Assembly: GCF_014651695.1 (NCBI RefSeq)
Contig: NZ_BMXJ01000001.1
Coordinates: 869,862-933,861, forward strand
Reading direction: 5' to 3'
Origin: Nocardiopsis terrae
GTDB lineage: Bacteria; Actinomycetota; Actinomycetes; Streptosporangiales; Streptosporangiaceae
DNA length: 64,000 bases
Under the pieces are notes generated by a model. That model did not search any database and was not told the DNA's origin. It was given only the letters and a program-made list of their open reading frames with translations. The position numbers and the translations under genes are program-made. This document shows, in pieces, positions 40,174 through 47,897 of the stretch (position 1 is the stretch's first letter; every line of letters starts with the position of its first letter).

Positions 40174-41160
40174 ATGGCGACCGAGAAGCTCTCCATGGCG
40201 CAGGCGCTCAACCGGGCGCTGCGCGACTCCCTCGCCGAGGACCCTGCCGTGTACGTCTTCGGTGAGGACGTCGGCCCTCTCGGCGGTGTCTTCCGGATCA
40301 CCGACGGCCTGACCGCGGAGTTCGGCGAGGACCGCTGCTTCGACACCCCGCTCGCCGAGTCCGGGATCGTCGGCATGGCCGTGGGTATGGCGATGAACGG
40401 CATGCGCCCGGTGGTCGAGATGCAGTTCGACGCCTTCGCCTACCCGGCCTTCGAACAGATCGTCAGCCACGTCGCCAAGACCCGCAACCGCACCCGCGGC
40501 CGGGTCGGGCTGCCGATGGTCATCCGAGTCCCCTTCGCGGGCGGTATCGGCGGGGTCGAGCACCACTGCGACTCCTCCGAGGCCTACTACGCGCACACCC
40601 CGGGCCTGAAGGTCGTCACCCCCGCCACCCCCGAGGACGCCTACCACCTGCTGCGCGAGGCCATCGCCTCCCCCGACCCCGTGGTCTTCATGGAGCCCAA
40701 GAAGCTCTACTGGGCCAAGGACGAGGTGGACTTCGACCGCCCCTCCCCCGGGATCGGCCGGGCCGTGGTCCGCCGCGAGGGGACCGACGCCACCCTCATC
40801 GCCTACGGGCCGGCCGTGCCCACCGCCCTGGAGGCCGCCGAGGCCGCGGCCCAGGAGGGCCGCAGCCTCCAGGTCGTGGACGCGCGCTCGGTCGTGCCCT
40901 TCGACGACGAGACCGTGTGCGCGGCGGTGCGCTCCACCGGCCGCGCCGTGGTGGTCGCCGAGGCCAGCGGGTACGCGAGCGTCGCCTCGGAGATCGTCGC
41001 CCGCGTCACCGAGCGCTGCTTCCACTCCCTGGCCGCCCCGGTCCGACGGGTCACCGGCTTCGACATCCCCTTCCCCCCGCCCAAGCTGGAGCGTTTCCAG
41101 CTGCCCAGCGTGGACCGCATCCTCGACGCCGTCGACGACCTGCAGTGGGAGGACCAGTGA
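40174..41160 (+). CDS. 2-oxoacid dehydrogenase E1 component, beta subunit
   Basis: A 328-residue E1beta that completes the heterotetrameric decarboxylase. Typical blocks are VYVFGEDVGPLGGVFRITDGL, RCFDTPLAESGIVGMAVGMA and VEMQFDAFAYPAFEQIVSH; VEHHCDSSEAYYAHTPGLKV is the alpha-subunit interface and EPKKLYWAKDEV follows. The final part is DIPFPPPKLERFQLPSVDRI. ATG 40174 starts right after the E1alpha stop. The stop overlaps the E2 start as GTGA, so stoichiometric synthesis is favoured. The complex feeds acyl-CoA into central or fatty-acid-primer metabolism depending on its substrate. Confidence 0.93.
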   Translation: MATEKLSMAQALNRALRDSLAEDPAVYVFGEDVGPLGGVFRITDGLTAEFGEDRCFDTPLAESGIVGMAVGMAMNGMRPVVEMQFDAFAYPAFEQIVSHVAKTRNRTRGRVGLPMVIRVPFAGGIGGVEHHCDSSEAYYAHTPGLKVVTPATPEDAYHLLREAIASPDPVVFMEPKKLYWAKDEVDFDRPSPGIGRAVVRREGTDATLIAYGPAVPTALEAAEAAAQEGRSLQVVDARSVVPFDDETVCAAVRSTGRAVVVAEASGYASVASEIVARVTERCFHSLAAPVRRVTGFDIPFPPPKLERFQLPSVDRILDAVDDLQWEDQ

Positions 41161-42590
41161 CCGCCCAGACCTTCGACCTCCCCGACCTGGGAGAGGGCCT
41201 CACCGAGGCCGAGGTCGTGAAGTGGCTGGTCGCCGTCGGCGACACCGTCGCCGTCGACCAGCCGATCGCCGAGGTGGAGACCGCCAAGTCGATCGTCGAG
41301 GTCCCCTCCCCCTTCGCCGGGACGGTCAGCGTCCTGCACGGCGAGGAGGGCGAGGTCCTGGAGGTCGGCAAGCCGCTCATCACCGTCGGATCCGGCTCCC
41401 CGGCCGAGGCTCCGGCCGCGGAGCCCCCCGCGGCGGAGGAACCCGACGCGGAGACGAAGTCACCGGCCCCGGCAGCCACGGGGGCCGAGGCCGACACCGC
41501 TGGTGAGCGCTACCGCGAGGAGGAGCGCGCGGGTTCGGGCAACGTCCTGATCGGCTACGGCACCCCCGAGTCCACGGGCTCGGGTCGTCGCCGCCGTCCG
41601 CGCAACCGTCCGCCGTCGCACGGCTCCCAGCCGTCGGCCCCCGCGGCCGCTCCGGTCCCCGCACCGGCGCGCCGGGTCCCGCTGGTCACCTCACCGCTGG
41701 TCCGCCAACTGGCCCGGGAGGCCGGGCTGCGCGTGGCCGACATCGAGGGCAGCGGCCCGGGTGGGCTCATCACCCGCCGCGACGTACGCTCCGCGATCGA
41801 GGCGGCCGGTGCCAACACCGCTCCGGCCCCGTCCGCCCCGATCGCGGCCTCCACCCCGGCGGCCCCCGCCCAGGCGGAGCCGGGTGCCGTCGACGCCCGC
41901 ACGGGCCTGGCCGAGTCGAAGCGGGAGGCGATGGGCGCCTTCCGCAAGGCCGTGGCCACCTCGCTCTCGCGCAGCCGCAGCGAGATCCCCGAGGCCACCG
42001 TGTGGGTGGACGTGGACGCCACGGAACTGGTGCGTCTGCGCCGGTCCGACCCGGAGGGGCCGGGCCTGCTCGCCTACGTGGCACGGTTCGTGCTCGCGGG
42101 CCTGCACGCCTACCCCGAGCTCAACGGGCTGGTGGACACCGAGCGCGAGGAGCTCGTCCAGTACGACGGCGTCAACCTCGGCCTGGCCGTCCAGACCGAC
42201 CGCGGCCTGGTCGCTCCCGCCGTCATGGGTGCCCACAAGCTCACCACCGCCGAACTGGACACCGAGATCAAGGAGCTCACCCGGCTGGCACGGGCGGGGA
42301 AGGCCACCCCCGCCCAGCTCACCGGGGGCACGTTCACGCTGAACAACTTCGGGTCGCTCCGCGTGGACGGCAGTGCCGCGATCATCAACCACCCGCAGGT
42401 CGCCATCCTCGGCATCGGCCGGATCATCGACCGCCCCTGGGTGGTGGACGGTGAGCTGACGGTCCGCAAGATCACCCAGCTGTCGTTCGCCTTCGACCAC
42501 CGCGTCTGCGACGGCGGAGCCGCGGCGGGCTTCATGCGCGTGGTCGCCGACGCCATGGAGAACCCGGCCAGGGCCATCGCCCGCCTGTAG
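41157..42590 (+). CDS. Dihydrolipoamide acyltransferase (E2)
   Basis: A 477-residue E2 core enzyme. One lipoyl domain (about residues 1-80) bears the lipoylated lysine at about 44 in EVETAKSIVEVPSPF. A Pro/Ala linker leads to a peripheral-subunit-binding domain (VTSPLVRQLAREAGLRVADI with GSGPGGLITRRDV), and a second linker to the C-terminal catalytic domain with LSFAFDHRVCDGGAAAGFMR (His and Asp of HxxxDG). GTG 41157 overlaps the E1beta stop by four bases. The single lipoyl domain and short linkers fit bkd-type or bacterial PDH forms. Two strong terminators follow. Confidence 0.92.
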   Translation: MTAQTFDLPDLGEGLTEAEVVKWLVAVGDTVAVDQPIAEVETAKSIVEVPSPFAGTVSVLHGEEGEVLEVGKPLITVGSGSPAEAPAAEPPAAEEPDAETKSPAPAATGAEADTAGERYREEERAGSGNVLIGYGTPESTGSGRRRRPRNRPPSHGSQPSAPAAAPVPAPARRVPLVTSPLVRQLAREAGLRVADIEGSGPGGLITRRDVRSAIEAAGANTAPAPSAPIAASTPAAPAQAEPGAVDARTGLAESKREAMGAFRKAVATSLSRSRSEIPEATVWVDVDATELVRLRRSDPEGPGLLAYVARFVLAGLHAYPELNGLVDTEREELVQYDGVNLGLAVQTDRGLVAPAVMGAHKLTTAELDTEIKELTRLARAGKATPAQLTGGTFTLNNFGSLRVDGSAAIINHPQVAILGIGRIIDRPWVVDGELTVRKITQLSFAFDHRVCDGGAAAGFMRVVADAMENPARAIARL

Positions 42591-42591
42591 A

Positions 42592-42623
42592 CCGGGGCCG
42601 CCGGGGGAACCCGGCGGCCCCGG
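42592..42623 (+). terminator. Terminator of the dehydrogenase operon, first hairpin
   Basis: A perfect 14-bp stem (42592-42605 with 42610-42623) and a 4-nt loop, starting directly after the E2 stop. Confidence 0.85.
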
Positions 42624-42630
42624 AACGGAG

Positions 42631-42660
42631 CGCCTCGGGGGAGTCGGCACCCCCGAGGCG
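42631..42660. terminator. Second hairpin, shared with the SRPBCC gene
   Basis: An 11-bp stem (42631-42641 with 42650-42660), followed by TTT on the plus strand, lies between the convergent E2 and SRPBCC genes. Confidence 0.75.
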
Positions 42661-42690
42661 TTTCCCGTGTCCGGGGTCCGTGCGCTCCGG

Positions 42691-43158
42691 TCAACCCTCC
42701 AGAGCGGTGTGCATCCGGCGCAGCCTCGGTCCGAAAGCGCCCCGGATGCCGATCGCGGCGGCGAGGTCGCCCGCCGGGCCCAGCCCGGTGCTGATCTCCA
42801 CCAGGTCGGTGTGCCGGGTGCCCGTCCCGTGCGGCTCGACCGTGTGGGTGTGCCGCCAGTACCGGAACGGTCCGCGCACCTGGAGGTCGCTGAACGAGCG
42901 CCCTGCCTCGTAGCCGTCGATGACGGCGGTCCACCGCACGGGGTGGAACCCGGCCGCGCCCCAGCGCAGGTCCAGGACCTCGCCCTCCCCGAAGCGCTCG
43001 GGCCAGCGCAGGACCTCCACCCCCGGCGGCATGGCGTCCAGGAATCCGGCCCTGCTGAGGATCAGCGCGAACACCCGGTCGGCCGGGGCGTCGAAGTCCT
43101 CGACCACCCGCAGCTTCGTGGTGCGCCTCGGCCGAACCCTCGGGTCACGTCCTCGCAC
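42691..43158 (-). CDS. SRPBCC/polyketide-cyclase-like protein
   Basis: A 155-residue protein with the START/SRPBCC fold: KLRVVEDFDAPADRVFALIL opens the domain, WTAVIDGYEAGRSFSDLQVR and GPFRYWRHTHTVEPHGTGTRH form the middle strands, and the C-terminal helix is PAGDLAAAIGIRGAFGPRLR. Members bind hydrophobic ligands or act as cyclases; no catalytic residues identify a reaction. The start is GTG 43158. It is divergent from the Ser/Thr kinase pair, with a 164-bp gap between the starts. Function is unassigned. Confidence 0.75.
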   Translation of the reverse strand: MRGRDPRVRPRRTTKLRVVEDFDAPADRVFALILSRAGFLDAMPPGVEVLRWPERFGEGEVLDLRWGAAGFHPVRWTAVIDGYEAGRSFSDLQVRGPFRYWRHTHTVEPHGTGTRHTDLVEISTGLGPAGDLAAAIGIRGAFGPRLRRMHTALEG

Positions 43159-43322
43159 GGATGCCCTCCCCCGTCTCCTGGACCGAGCTCCAGCATGGCA
43201 GGGAGCACCGTGCCGGAGAGCTCGCCCGGGCCGGTGTTTCGCGTGGTTGGTAGGGTCTTGTCGCTTCGCCCCGCCATGAACCGCGCGGCACGGGACGACC
43301 GCGACGAGGTGCTGGAGGAGTA

Positions 43323-45518
43323 GTGGCAGAGTCCGGCGACTTCGGGTGGGCAGGCGAGTACCGGCTGGTCAGCCGGTTGGGAGCCGGGGGCATGGGCGAG
43401 GTGTACCTGGCCCGTTCGGCGGGCGGCCGGGCGGTCGCGGTCAAGACGGTGCACGCCCACCTCGCGCGGGACCCGGAGTTCCGCCGCCGATTCGCCCGCG
43501 AGTCCGAGGCCGCCGCACGGGTCGGCGGGACCTTCACCGCCCCGGTGCTGGACGCCGATCCCGAAGCCACCGTGCCCTGGCTGGCCACGGCCTTCGTCGC
43601 CGGGCCCACCCTCACCGACGCGGTCGCGGCAGCCGGCCGCCTGCCCGGCGGTTCGGTCCGCACGGTGGGGGCCGGACTGGCCGAGGCGCTCCTCTCGATC
43701 CACGGTGCGGGGCTGACCCACCGGGACCTCAAACCCGGCAACGTGCTGCTGTCCGCCTCGGGGCCGCGGGTCATCGACTTCGGCCTGGCCCGGGCCGAGG
43801 ACGCCACCGCGTTGACGGACACCGGGCAGGCCGTGGGCACCCCCGGGTACCTGCCGCCGGAGGTCCTGGAGGGCGGGGAGGCCGGTCCGGCCGGGGACGT
43901 GTTCGCCCTGGGCGGGCTGCTCGCCTTCGCCGCGACCGGGCGCCATCCCTACGGGGAGGGTCCGGTGGTGGCGATCCTGCGGCGGGTCCTGCGGGAGCCA
44001 CCGGACCTGGCGGGGATCGAGCCCGGGTTGCGTCAGCTCCTGGCCGCCTGCCTGAGTGTCGACCCCGGGGCGCGACCGCGTACTGACGAGTTGCTCGGCG
44101 CGTTCGGCGGCACCGGGACCGGCGGCGGGCCCGCCCCGCTGCCCCACACGGTGACCGACCTGATCGCCGAACGCGAGGCCTGGGCGGCGGAGCGCCTGGC
44201 GGAGGTCCCGTACGGGGAACCACCGGGGCCCGCTTCGCCGACCCCCGGAACACCGGGGCAGGTGCCGGGGGAGACGAACCCGGAGGACGAGGAGCCGGGC
44301 GCGGGACGGCCGCCCGCCCGGCCCCGGCGGCGCCCCTCCGGCCTCGCGCTCATCGTGGCCGCGACCGTGGTCGCGCTGGTGGTCGTGGCCGGGTTCCTGA
44401 TCCCCCGTGTGTGGTCCGGCATCAGCGACTCGGGCGCCCGCTCCGGTTCCGGCGATCCTGCGTTCGCAGGCGGCCTCGCTCCCCCTTCGGAGGGCGCTGA
44501 GCCGCCCGGTGAACCCGCCGCGTACACCCTGGTCGCGGCGCACGAGATCGACGTCCCCATTCCGGAGACGACCTGGTACCAGTCCATAGCGCTCTCCCCC
44601 GACGGCGGCACCGCCTACATGAAGGGGTCGTCCACCCCGGTGCTCGCGGTGGACACGGGCAGCGGCGCTCCCCTCCACGCCAGTGAGTTCTCCGGTACCG
44701 GAGCGATCACCGTGGCGCCGGACGGGACGATGCTGGCAGTCCAGGCCTGGGGGGAGACCATGCCCCGTGAGGGGACGTGGGACAGTGCGGAACCCGTCGT
44801 CGTCATCGACCCGGAGAGCGGTGCGACCCTTGCGCGGACGACGGTGGGGGCGAGGGGAGGTGAGGTCGCCTTCACCCCCGAGGGCCGGCTCGTCGTCACC
44901 AGTCCCTGGGGCGATACCGCCCTGTGGGACACGGAGCACGGCGGGAGAGTCAGGGTCATCGCGCCGAACGGCGGTCAGAGTCTCGCACTCAGCTCCGACG
45001 GCTCCCTCGTTGCCTTCCTCAGGGAGCCGACGCTGATGGAGGACTCGGCGGACGAACCCGCGCGCATCGAGGTGTGGACCTCGACCGGGGAACAGGTGGC
45101 CGAGATCGACGCGACGGCGGACGAACGCTACGGACACCTGTCCTTCCAACCGGGCACGACCCAGTTGACCGCGATCGGCAAGAACAGTGTGAGTATGTGG
45201 GACGCCACCACCGGAGAAGAGCTGGGTGGCTTCGAGCACGAACTGGGCATCGCGCCGCGGGGTGCTGTCGACGAGGGGACCGGGAGGCTGCTGGCCTGGT
45301 CGCTCGGGGGCACCGTGGTGGACGTGGATCTCGACGCCCGTGTCTCGTTGGGGCCGGTGACGGTGCCGGAGGAAAGTGCCCGTGCGGATCTGGCGGCCAA
45401 CACCTCCGGCGTGGGCCTGTCCGCCGACGGCGGAGTTCTGGTGCGCCTGGGGCACCGACCGCAGGAGGAGAACGAGGAACTGGACGACTACCACCTGTAC
45501 GTCTGGGAACGGGTCTGA
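43323..45518 (+). CDS. Transmembrane Ser/Thr protein kinase with propeller-like sensor (STK 1)
   Basis: A 731-residue receptor-type Hanks kinase. The catalytic domain (about residues 10-265) is complete: glycine loop LGAGGMGEVYLARS, Lys in VAVKTVH, HRDLKPGNVLL, DFGLA and GTPGYLPPE. A Pro-rich juxtamembrane region is followed by one membrane helix (about 340-362, LALIVAATVVALVVVAGFLI). The extracellular part (about 400-731) has repeated blade-like units such as SIALSPDGGTAYMKGSS and VSMWDATTGEELGGFEHE, consistent with a WD40/PQQ-type beta-propeller. GTG 43323 is preceded by GGAGGAG. STK 2 begins 18 bp downstream, so the two form an operon. Confidence 0.9.
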   Translation: MAESGDFGWAGEYRLVSRLGAGGMGEVYLARSAGGRAVAVKTVHAHLARDPEFRRRFARESEAAARVGGTFTAPVLDADPEATVPWLATAFVAGPTLTDAVAAAGRLPGGSVRTVGAGLAEALLSIHGAGLTHRDLKPGNVLLSASGPRVIDFGLARAEDATALTDTGQAVGTPGYLPPEVLEGGEAGPAGDVFALGGLLAFAATGRHPYGEGPVVAILRRVLREPPDLAGIEPGLRQLLAACLSVDPGARPRTDELLGAFGGTGTGGGPAPLPHTVTDLIAEREAWAAERLAEVPYGEPPGPASPTPGTPGQVPGETNPEDEEPGAGRPPARPRRRPSGLALIVAATVVALVVVAGFLIPRVWSGISDSGARSGSGDPAFAGGLAPPSEGAEPPGEPAAYTLVAAHEIDVPIPETTWYQSIALSPDGGTAYMKGSSTPVLAVDTGSGAPLHASEFSGTGAITVAPDGTMLAVQAWGETMPREGTWDSAEPVVVIDPESGATLARTTVGARGGEVAFTPEGRLVVTSPWGDTALWDTEHGGRVRVIAPNGGQSLALSSDGSLVAFLREPTLMEDSADEPARIEVWTSTGEQVAEIDATADERYGHLSFQPGTTQLTAIGKNSVSMWDATTGEELGGFEHELGIAPRGAVDEGTGRLLAWSLGGTVVDVDLDARVSLGPVTVPEESARADLAANTSGVGLSADGGVLVRLGHRPQEENEELDDYHLYVWERV

Positions 45519-45536
45519 CGGGGAGAACTGACACGC

Positions 45537-47714
45537 ATGGAGCGGCTCGACGAGGACGATCCCCGGGAGATCGGCGGTTATCTGGTTCTGGGGCGGTTGG
45601 GAGCGGGCGGGATGGGCCGCGTCTACCTGGCCAGGACTCCGGGGCATCGGAAGGTCGCCCTCAAGGTGATCCACCCGCACCTGGCCGGTGAACCGGGCTT
45701 CCGTTCCCGTTTCGCCCGCGAGGTGGCGACCGCACGGAGGGTCAGCGGAGCGTTCTCCGCCGCCGTCGTGGACGCGGACCCCGAAGCCGAGGTGCCGTGG
45801 ATGGCCACCGAGTACCTGGCCGGGCCGACCCTGCGGCAGGCGGTGGTCGAGGGAGGCCCCCTGCGGAAGCGGGAGCTTCACGGGCTGGCGGCGGCCCTGG
45901 CCGAAGGACTCGCGGCCATCCACGGTGCCGGTCTGGTCCACCGCGACCTCAAGCCGGGCAACATCGTGCTCGTGGGGGACGGGCCGCGCGTGATCGACTT
46001 CGGGATCGCCAAGGCGCTCGACGCGGTGGAGGCCACCCACACGGCCCGGGGGTTCGGGACCCTGGCCTACGTGTCACCGGAACAGGCGCTGGGTGGTGCG
46101 GCGACCGAGGCCAGCGACGTGTTCTCGCTGGGGTCCGTACTGTTCTTCGCCGCGACGGGCGAGCCGCCCTTCGGTACCGCACCGCAGGCCTCCGTCATCC
46201 ACCGGATCGTGGACCGGGAACCGGACCTGGAACGCGTGCCGGAGGGGCTGCGGTCACCACTGGCGGCCCTTCTCGACAAGGATCCCGAGGACCGGCCGAG
46301 CGCTCGTGAAGCGGTACGCGCCCTGGGCGGAGCCCCGGAAGCGATTCGCTGGGAACCGGAGGGGGCGGTCGACCGCCTGGTCGTGGACAGCGAGTGGGAG
46401 ACCGAGCGGCTCACCGAGCCTCCGCCGGAGCCGGTCCGGCCGACTGACCGGTCCACCGGACAAACGCCCGGACCACGGGTCGGAAGGGGGCGGGCCGCGG
46501 CCTACGCCGACGGTGCGCTGGCCGTGGTCGTCTCGGTCGCGCTCGTGGTCTCCCTCGCGTCCGACGGTGTTCCGGAACCGGTCGGAGCCGAGGCCGATTC
46601 CGGACCCGAAGCCGGGAACGAAGCAGAGGCCGATGCCGGGAACGGGGCCGGGGACGAGGAAGTCGAGTACCCGGAACTCCCCCTCAGCGTGTTGGAACCG
46701 GTCGAGGCCAACCCGTTGGACGTGGAGTTCGACGCGGACCTGACCCGGGGGATCTCACCGTCGGGCGAGGTCTTCGCATGGGCTCCACCGGAAGAACTGG
46801 AGCCGGTGCACTTCGTCTCCCTGCCCTCGGTGCCAGAGGTGGAAACGGCGGGTAACAACCGTTCCTACGAAGTCCCGCGCCACCTCGCGGTAGCCGACCG
46901 CCCCTGGTTCTGGGGCACGGTCTACGAGGACGGCTCCTCCGTGATGAACATATCCTCGGACGGCTATCCCGAGTCCGACGACGGGGACGCCCACCATGGG
47001 TACACCGCTGTCGACATCGACGCCCTCGGGCATGTTCCGGTGGTCGGCGCCGGGGACGGCACCTTCGGGACGAGGTTCGGAGAGGGCCGTCTGGCCCACA
47101 CCCACCGGAACCCGGACGGATCCCGGGCCGTGCCGGCCGCCGTCGACGCCGTCGCCGTTGACCGGGAGGGCGAGTACATGGCCGGCGCCGCCGCGGTGGG
47201 CAACGACCGCAGCATCCGGGTGGTGCCGTTGGAGGGGCAGGACCGCAACGCGGGAGACGATCTGTACGTCAGCCCGGAACAGGTCCGGGAAGCCGAACTC
47301 CTGCCCACCGGCGAGGCGGCGGACGGTAGCCCGGGCGGGCCCGGCGAGGCCTCGGACGCGGGTGACGAGGTCACCGCGATGGAAATCGGCCCCGACGGCG
47401 CGGTGGTGGTCTTCGCGGTCGGCACGGCGGTCTTCCGGTGGAACACCGGTGACGACACCGCCGAACCCCTGCCCCGGGGCGCGGGCGACGGTGTCGTGGG
47501 ATCGCTCGCGTTGAGCCCTGACGGGACCCTGGCCGCCGCGTCCGGGGAGACCGGCGCGGTCAACGTCTGGCACGTCCCGTCCGCGCAGCGGGTCGCCACC
47601 ATGGAGGTCCCCGAAGGACCCGCACCGGTGGCGTTCACTGAGGACGGCGGCGCCCTGCGCACGGTGGACGCCGAGAACGTGTTCACCGAGTGGGACGTCG
47701 GCGGCCTCGTCTGA
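45537..47714 (+). CDS. Transmembrane Ser/Thr protein kinase with propeller-like sensor (STK 2)
   Basis: A 725-residue kinase in the same operon and layout as STK 1, clearly a paralogue. The kinase domain has LGAGGMGRVYLART, VALKVIH, HRDLKPGNIVL, DFGIA and GTLAYVSPE. A membrane helix lies at about 324-345 (GALAVVVSVALVVSLAS). An acidic Glu/Ala/Gly stretch leads to an extracellular propeller-like region with blades such as SLALSPDGTLAAASGETGAV and NVWHVPSAQRVATMEVPEGP, ending FTEWDVGGLV. ATG 45537 is preceded by GGGAGAA. The tandem duplication with divergent sensor halves suggests partnered or differently tuned sensing of an envelope signal; ligand and substrates are unknown. Confidence 0.9.
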   Translation: MERLDEDDPREIGGYLVLGRLGAGGMGRVYLARTPGHRKVALKVIHPHLAGEPGFRSRFAREVATARRVSGAFSAAVVDADPEAEVPWMATEYLAGPTLRQAVVEGGPLRKRELHGLAAALAEGLAAIHGAGLVHRDLKPGNIVLVGDGPRVIDFGIAKALDAVEATHTARGFGTLAYVSPEQALGGAATEASDVFSLGSVLFFAATGEPPFGTAPQASVIHRIVDREPDLERVPEGLRSPLAALLDKDPEDRPSAREAVRALGGAPEAIRWEPEGAVDRLVVDSEWETERLTEPPPEPVRPTDRSTGQTPGPRVGRGRAAAYADGALAVVVSVALVVSLASDGVPEPVGAEADSGPEAGNEAEADAGNGAGDEEVEYPELPLSVLEPVEANPLDVEFDADLTRGISPSGEVFAWAPPEELEPVHFVSLPSVPEVETAGNNRSYEVPRHLAVADRPWFWGTVYEDGSSVMNISSDGYPESDDGDAHHGYTAVDIDALGHVPVVGAGDGTFGTRFGEGRLAHTHRNPDGSRAVPAAVDAVAVDREGEYMAGAAAVGNDRSIRVVPLEGQDRNAGDDLYVSPEQVREAELLPTGEAADGSPGGPGEASDAGDEVTAMEIGPDGAVVVFAVGTAVFRWNTGDDTAEPLPRGAGDGVVGSLALSPDGTLAAASGETGAVNVWHVPSAQRVATMEVPEGPAPVAFTEDGGALRTVDAENVFTEWDVGGLV

Positions 47715-47744
47715 CCGGCCCTCGGCGCCCGGTTCCGAGCACGA

Positions 47745-47773
47745 CGGCGCCCCCCGGTCCCGGGGGCGCCGCC
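47745..47773 (+). terminator. Terminator of the kinase pair
   Basis: A GC stem CGGCGCCCCC/GGGGGCGCCG around a short loop, 30 bp after STK 2. It also lies downstream of the convergent paaZ gene. Confidence 0.75.
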
Positions 47774-47833
47774 GTGTCCGCACAGCGGTCCGTGGACCTG
47801 ACGTCATACCGCCACGCAGCCATACCGCCCTGT

Positions 47834-47889
47834 CGGTTTGTCGACAGGGCGACGAGGCGACAGGTCGATCAGTTGACGGGTCGACCTGT
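47834..47889. repeat. GTCGACNN octamer array 10 (longest, STK 2-paaZ gap)
   Basis: Seven uninterrupted units from 47834: CGGTTTGT, CGACAGGG, CGACGAGG, CGACAGGT, CGATCAGT, TGACGGGT, CGACCTGT. It lies between convergent genes, 8 bp before the paaZ stop. This is the clearest example of the exact 8-bp period in the window. Confidence 0.7.
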
Positions 47890-47897
47890 CCCCGTGT

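Noticed and set aside
43234..43249. A parS-like sequence, GTGTTTCGCGTGGTTG
   Set aside because: Only part of the palindrome is kept (CGCG instead of ACGT at the centre, and the right arm lost), so ParB binding is unlikely.
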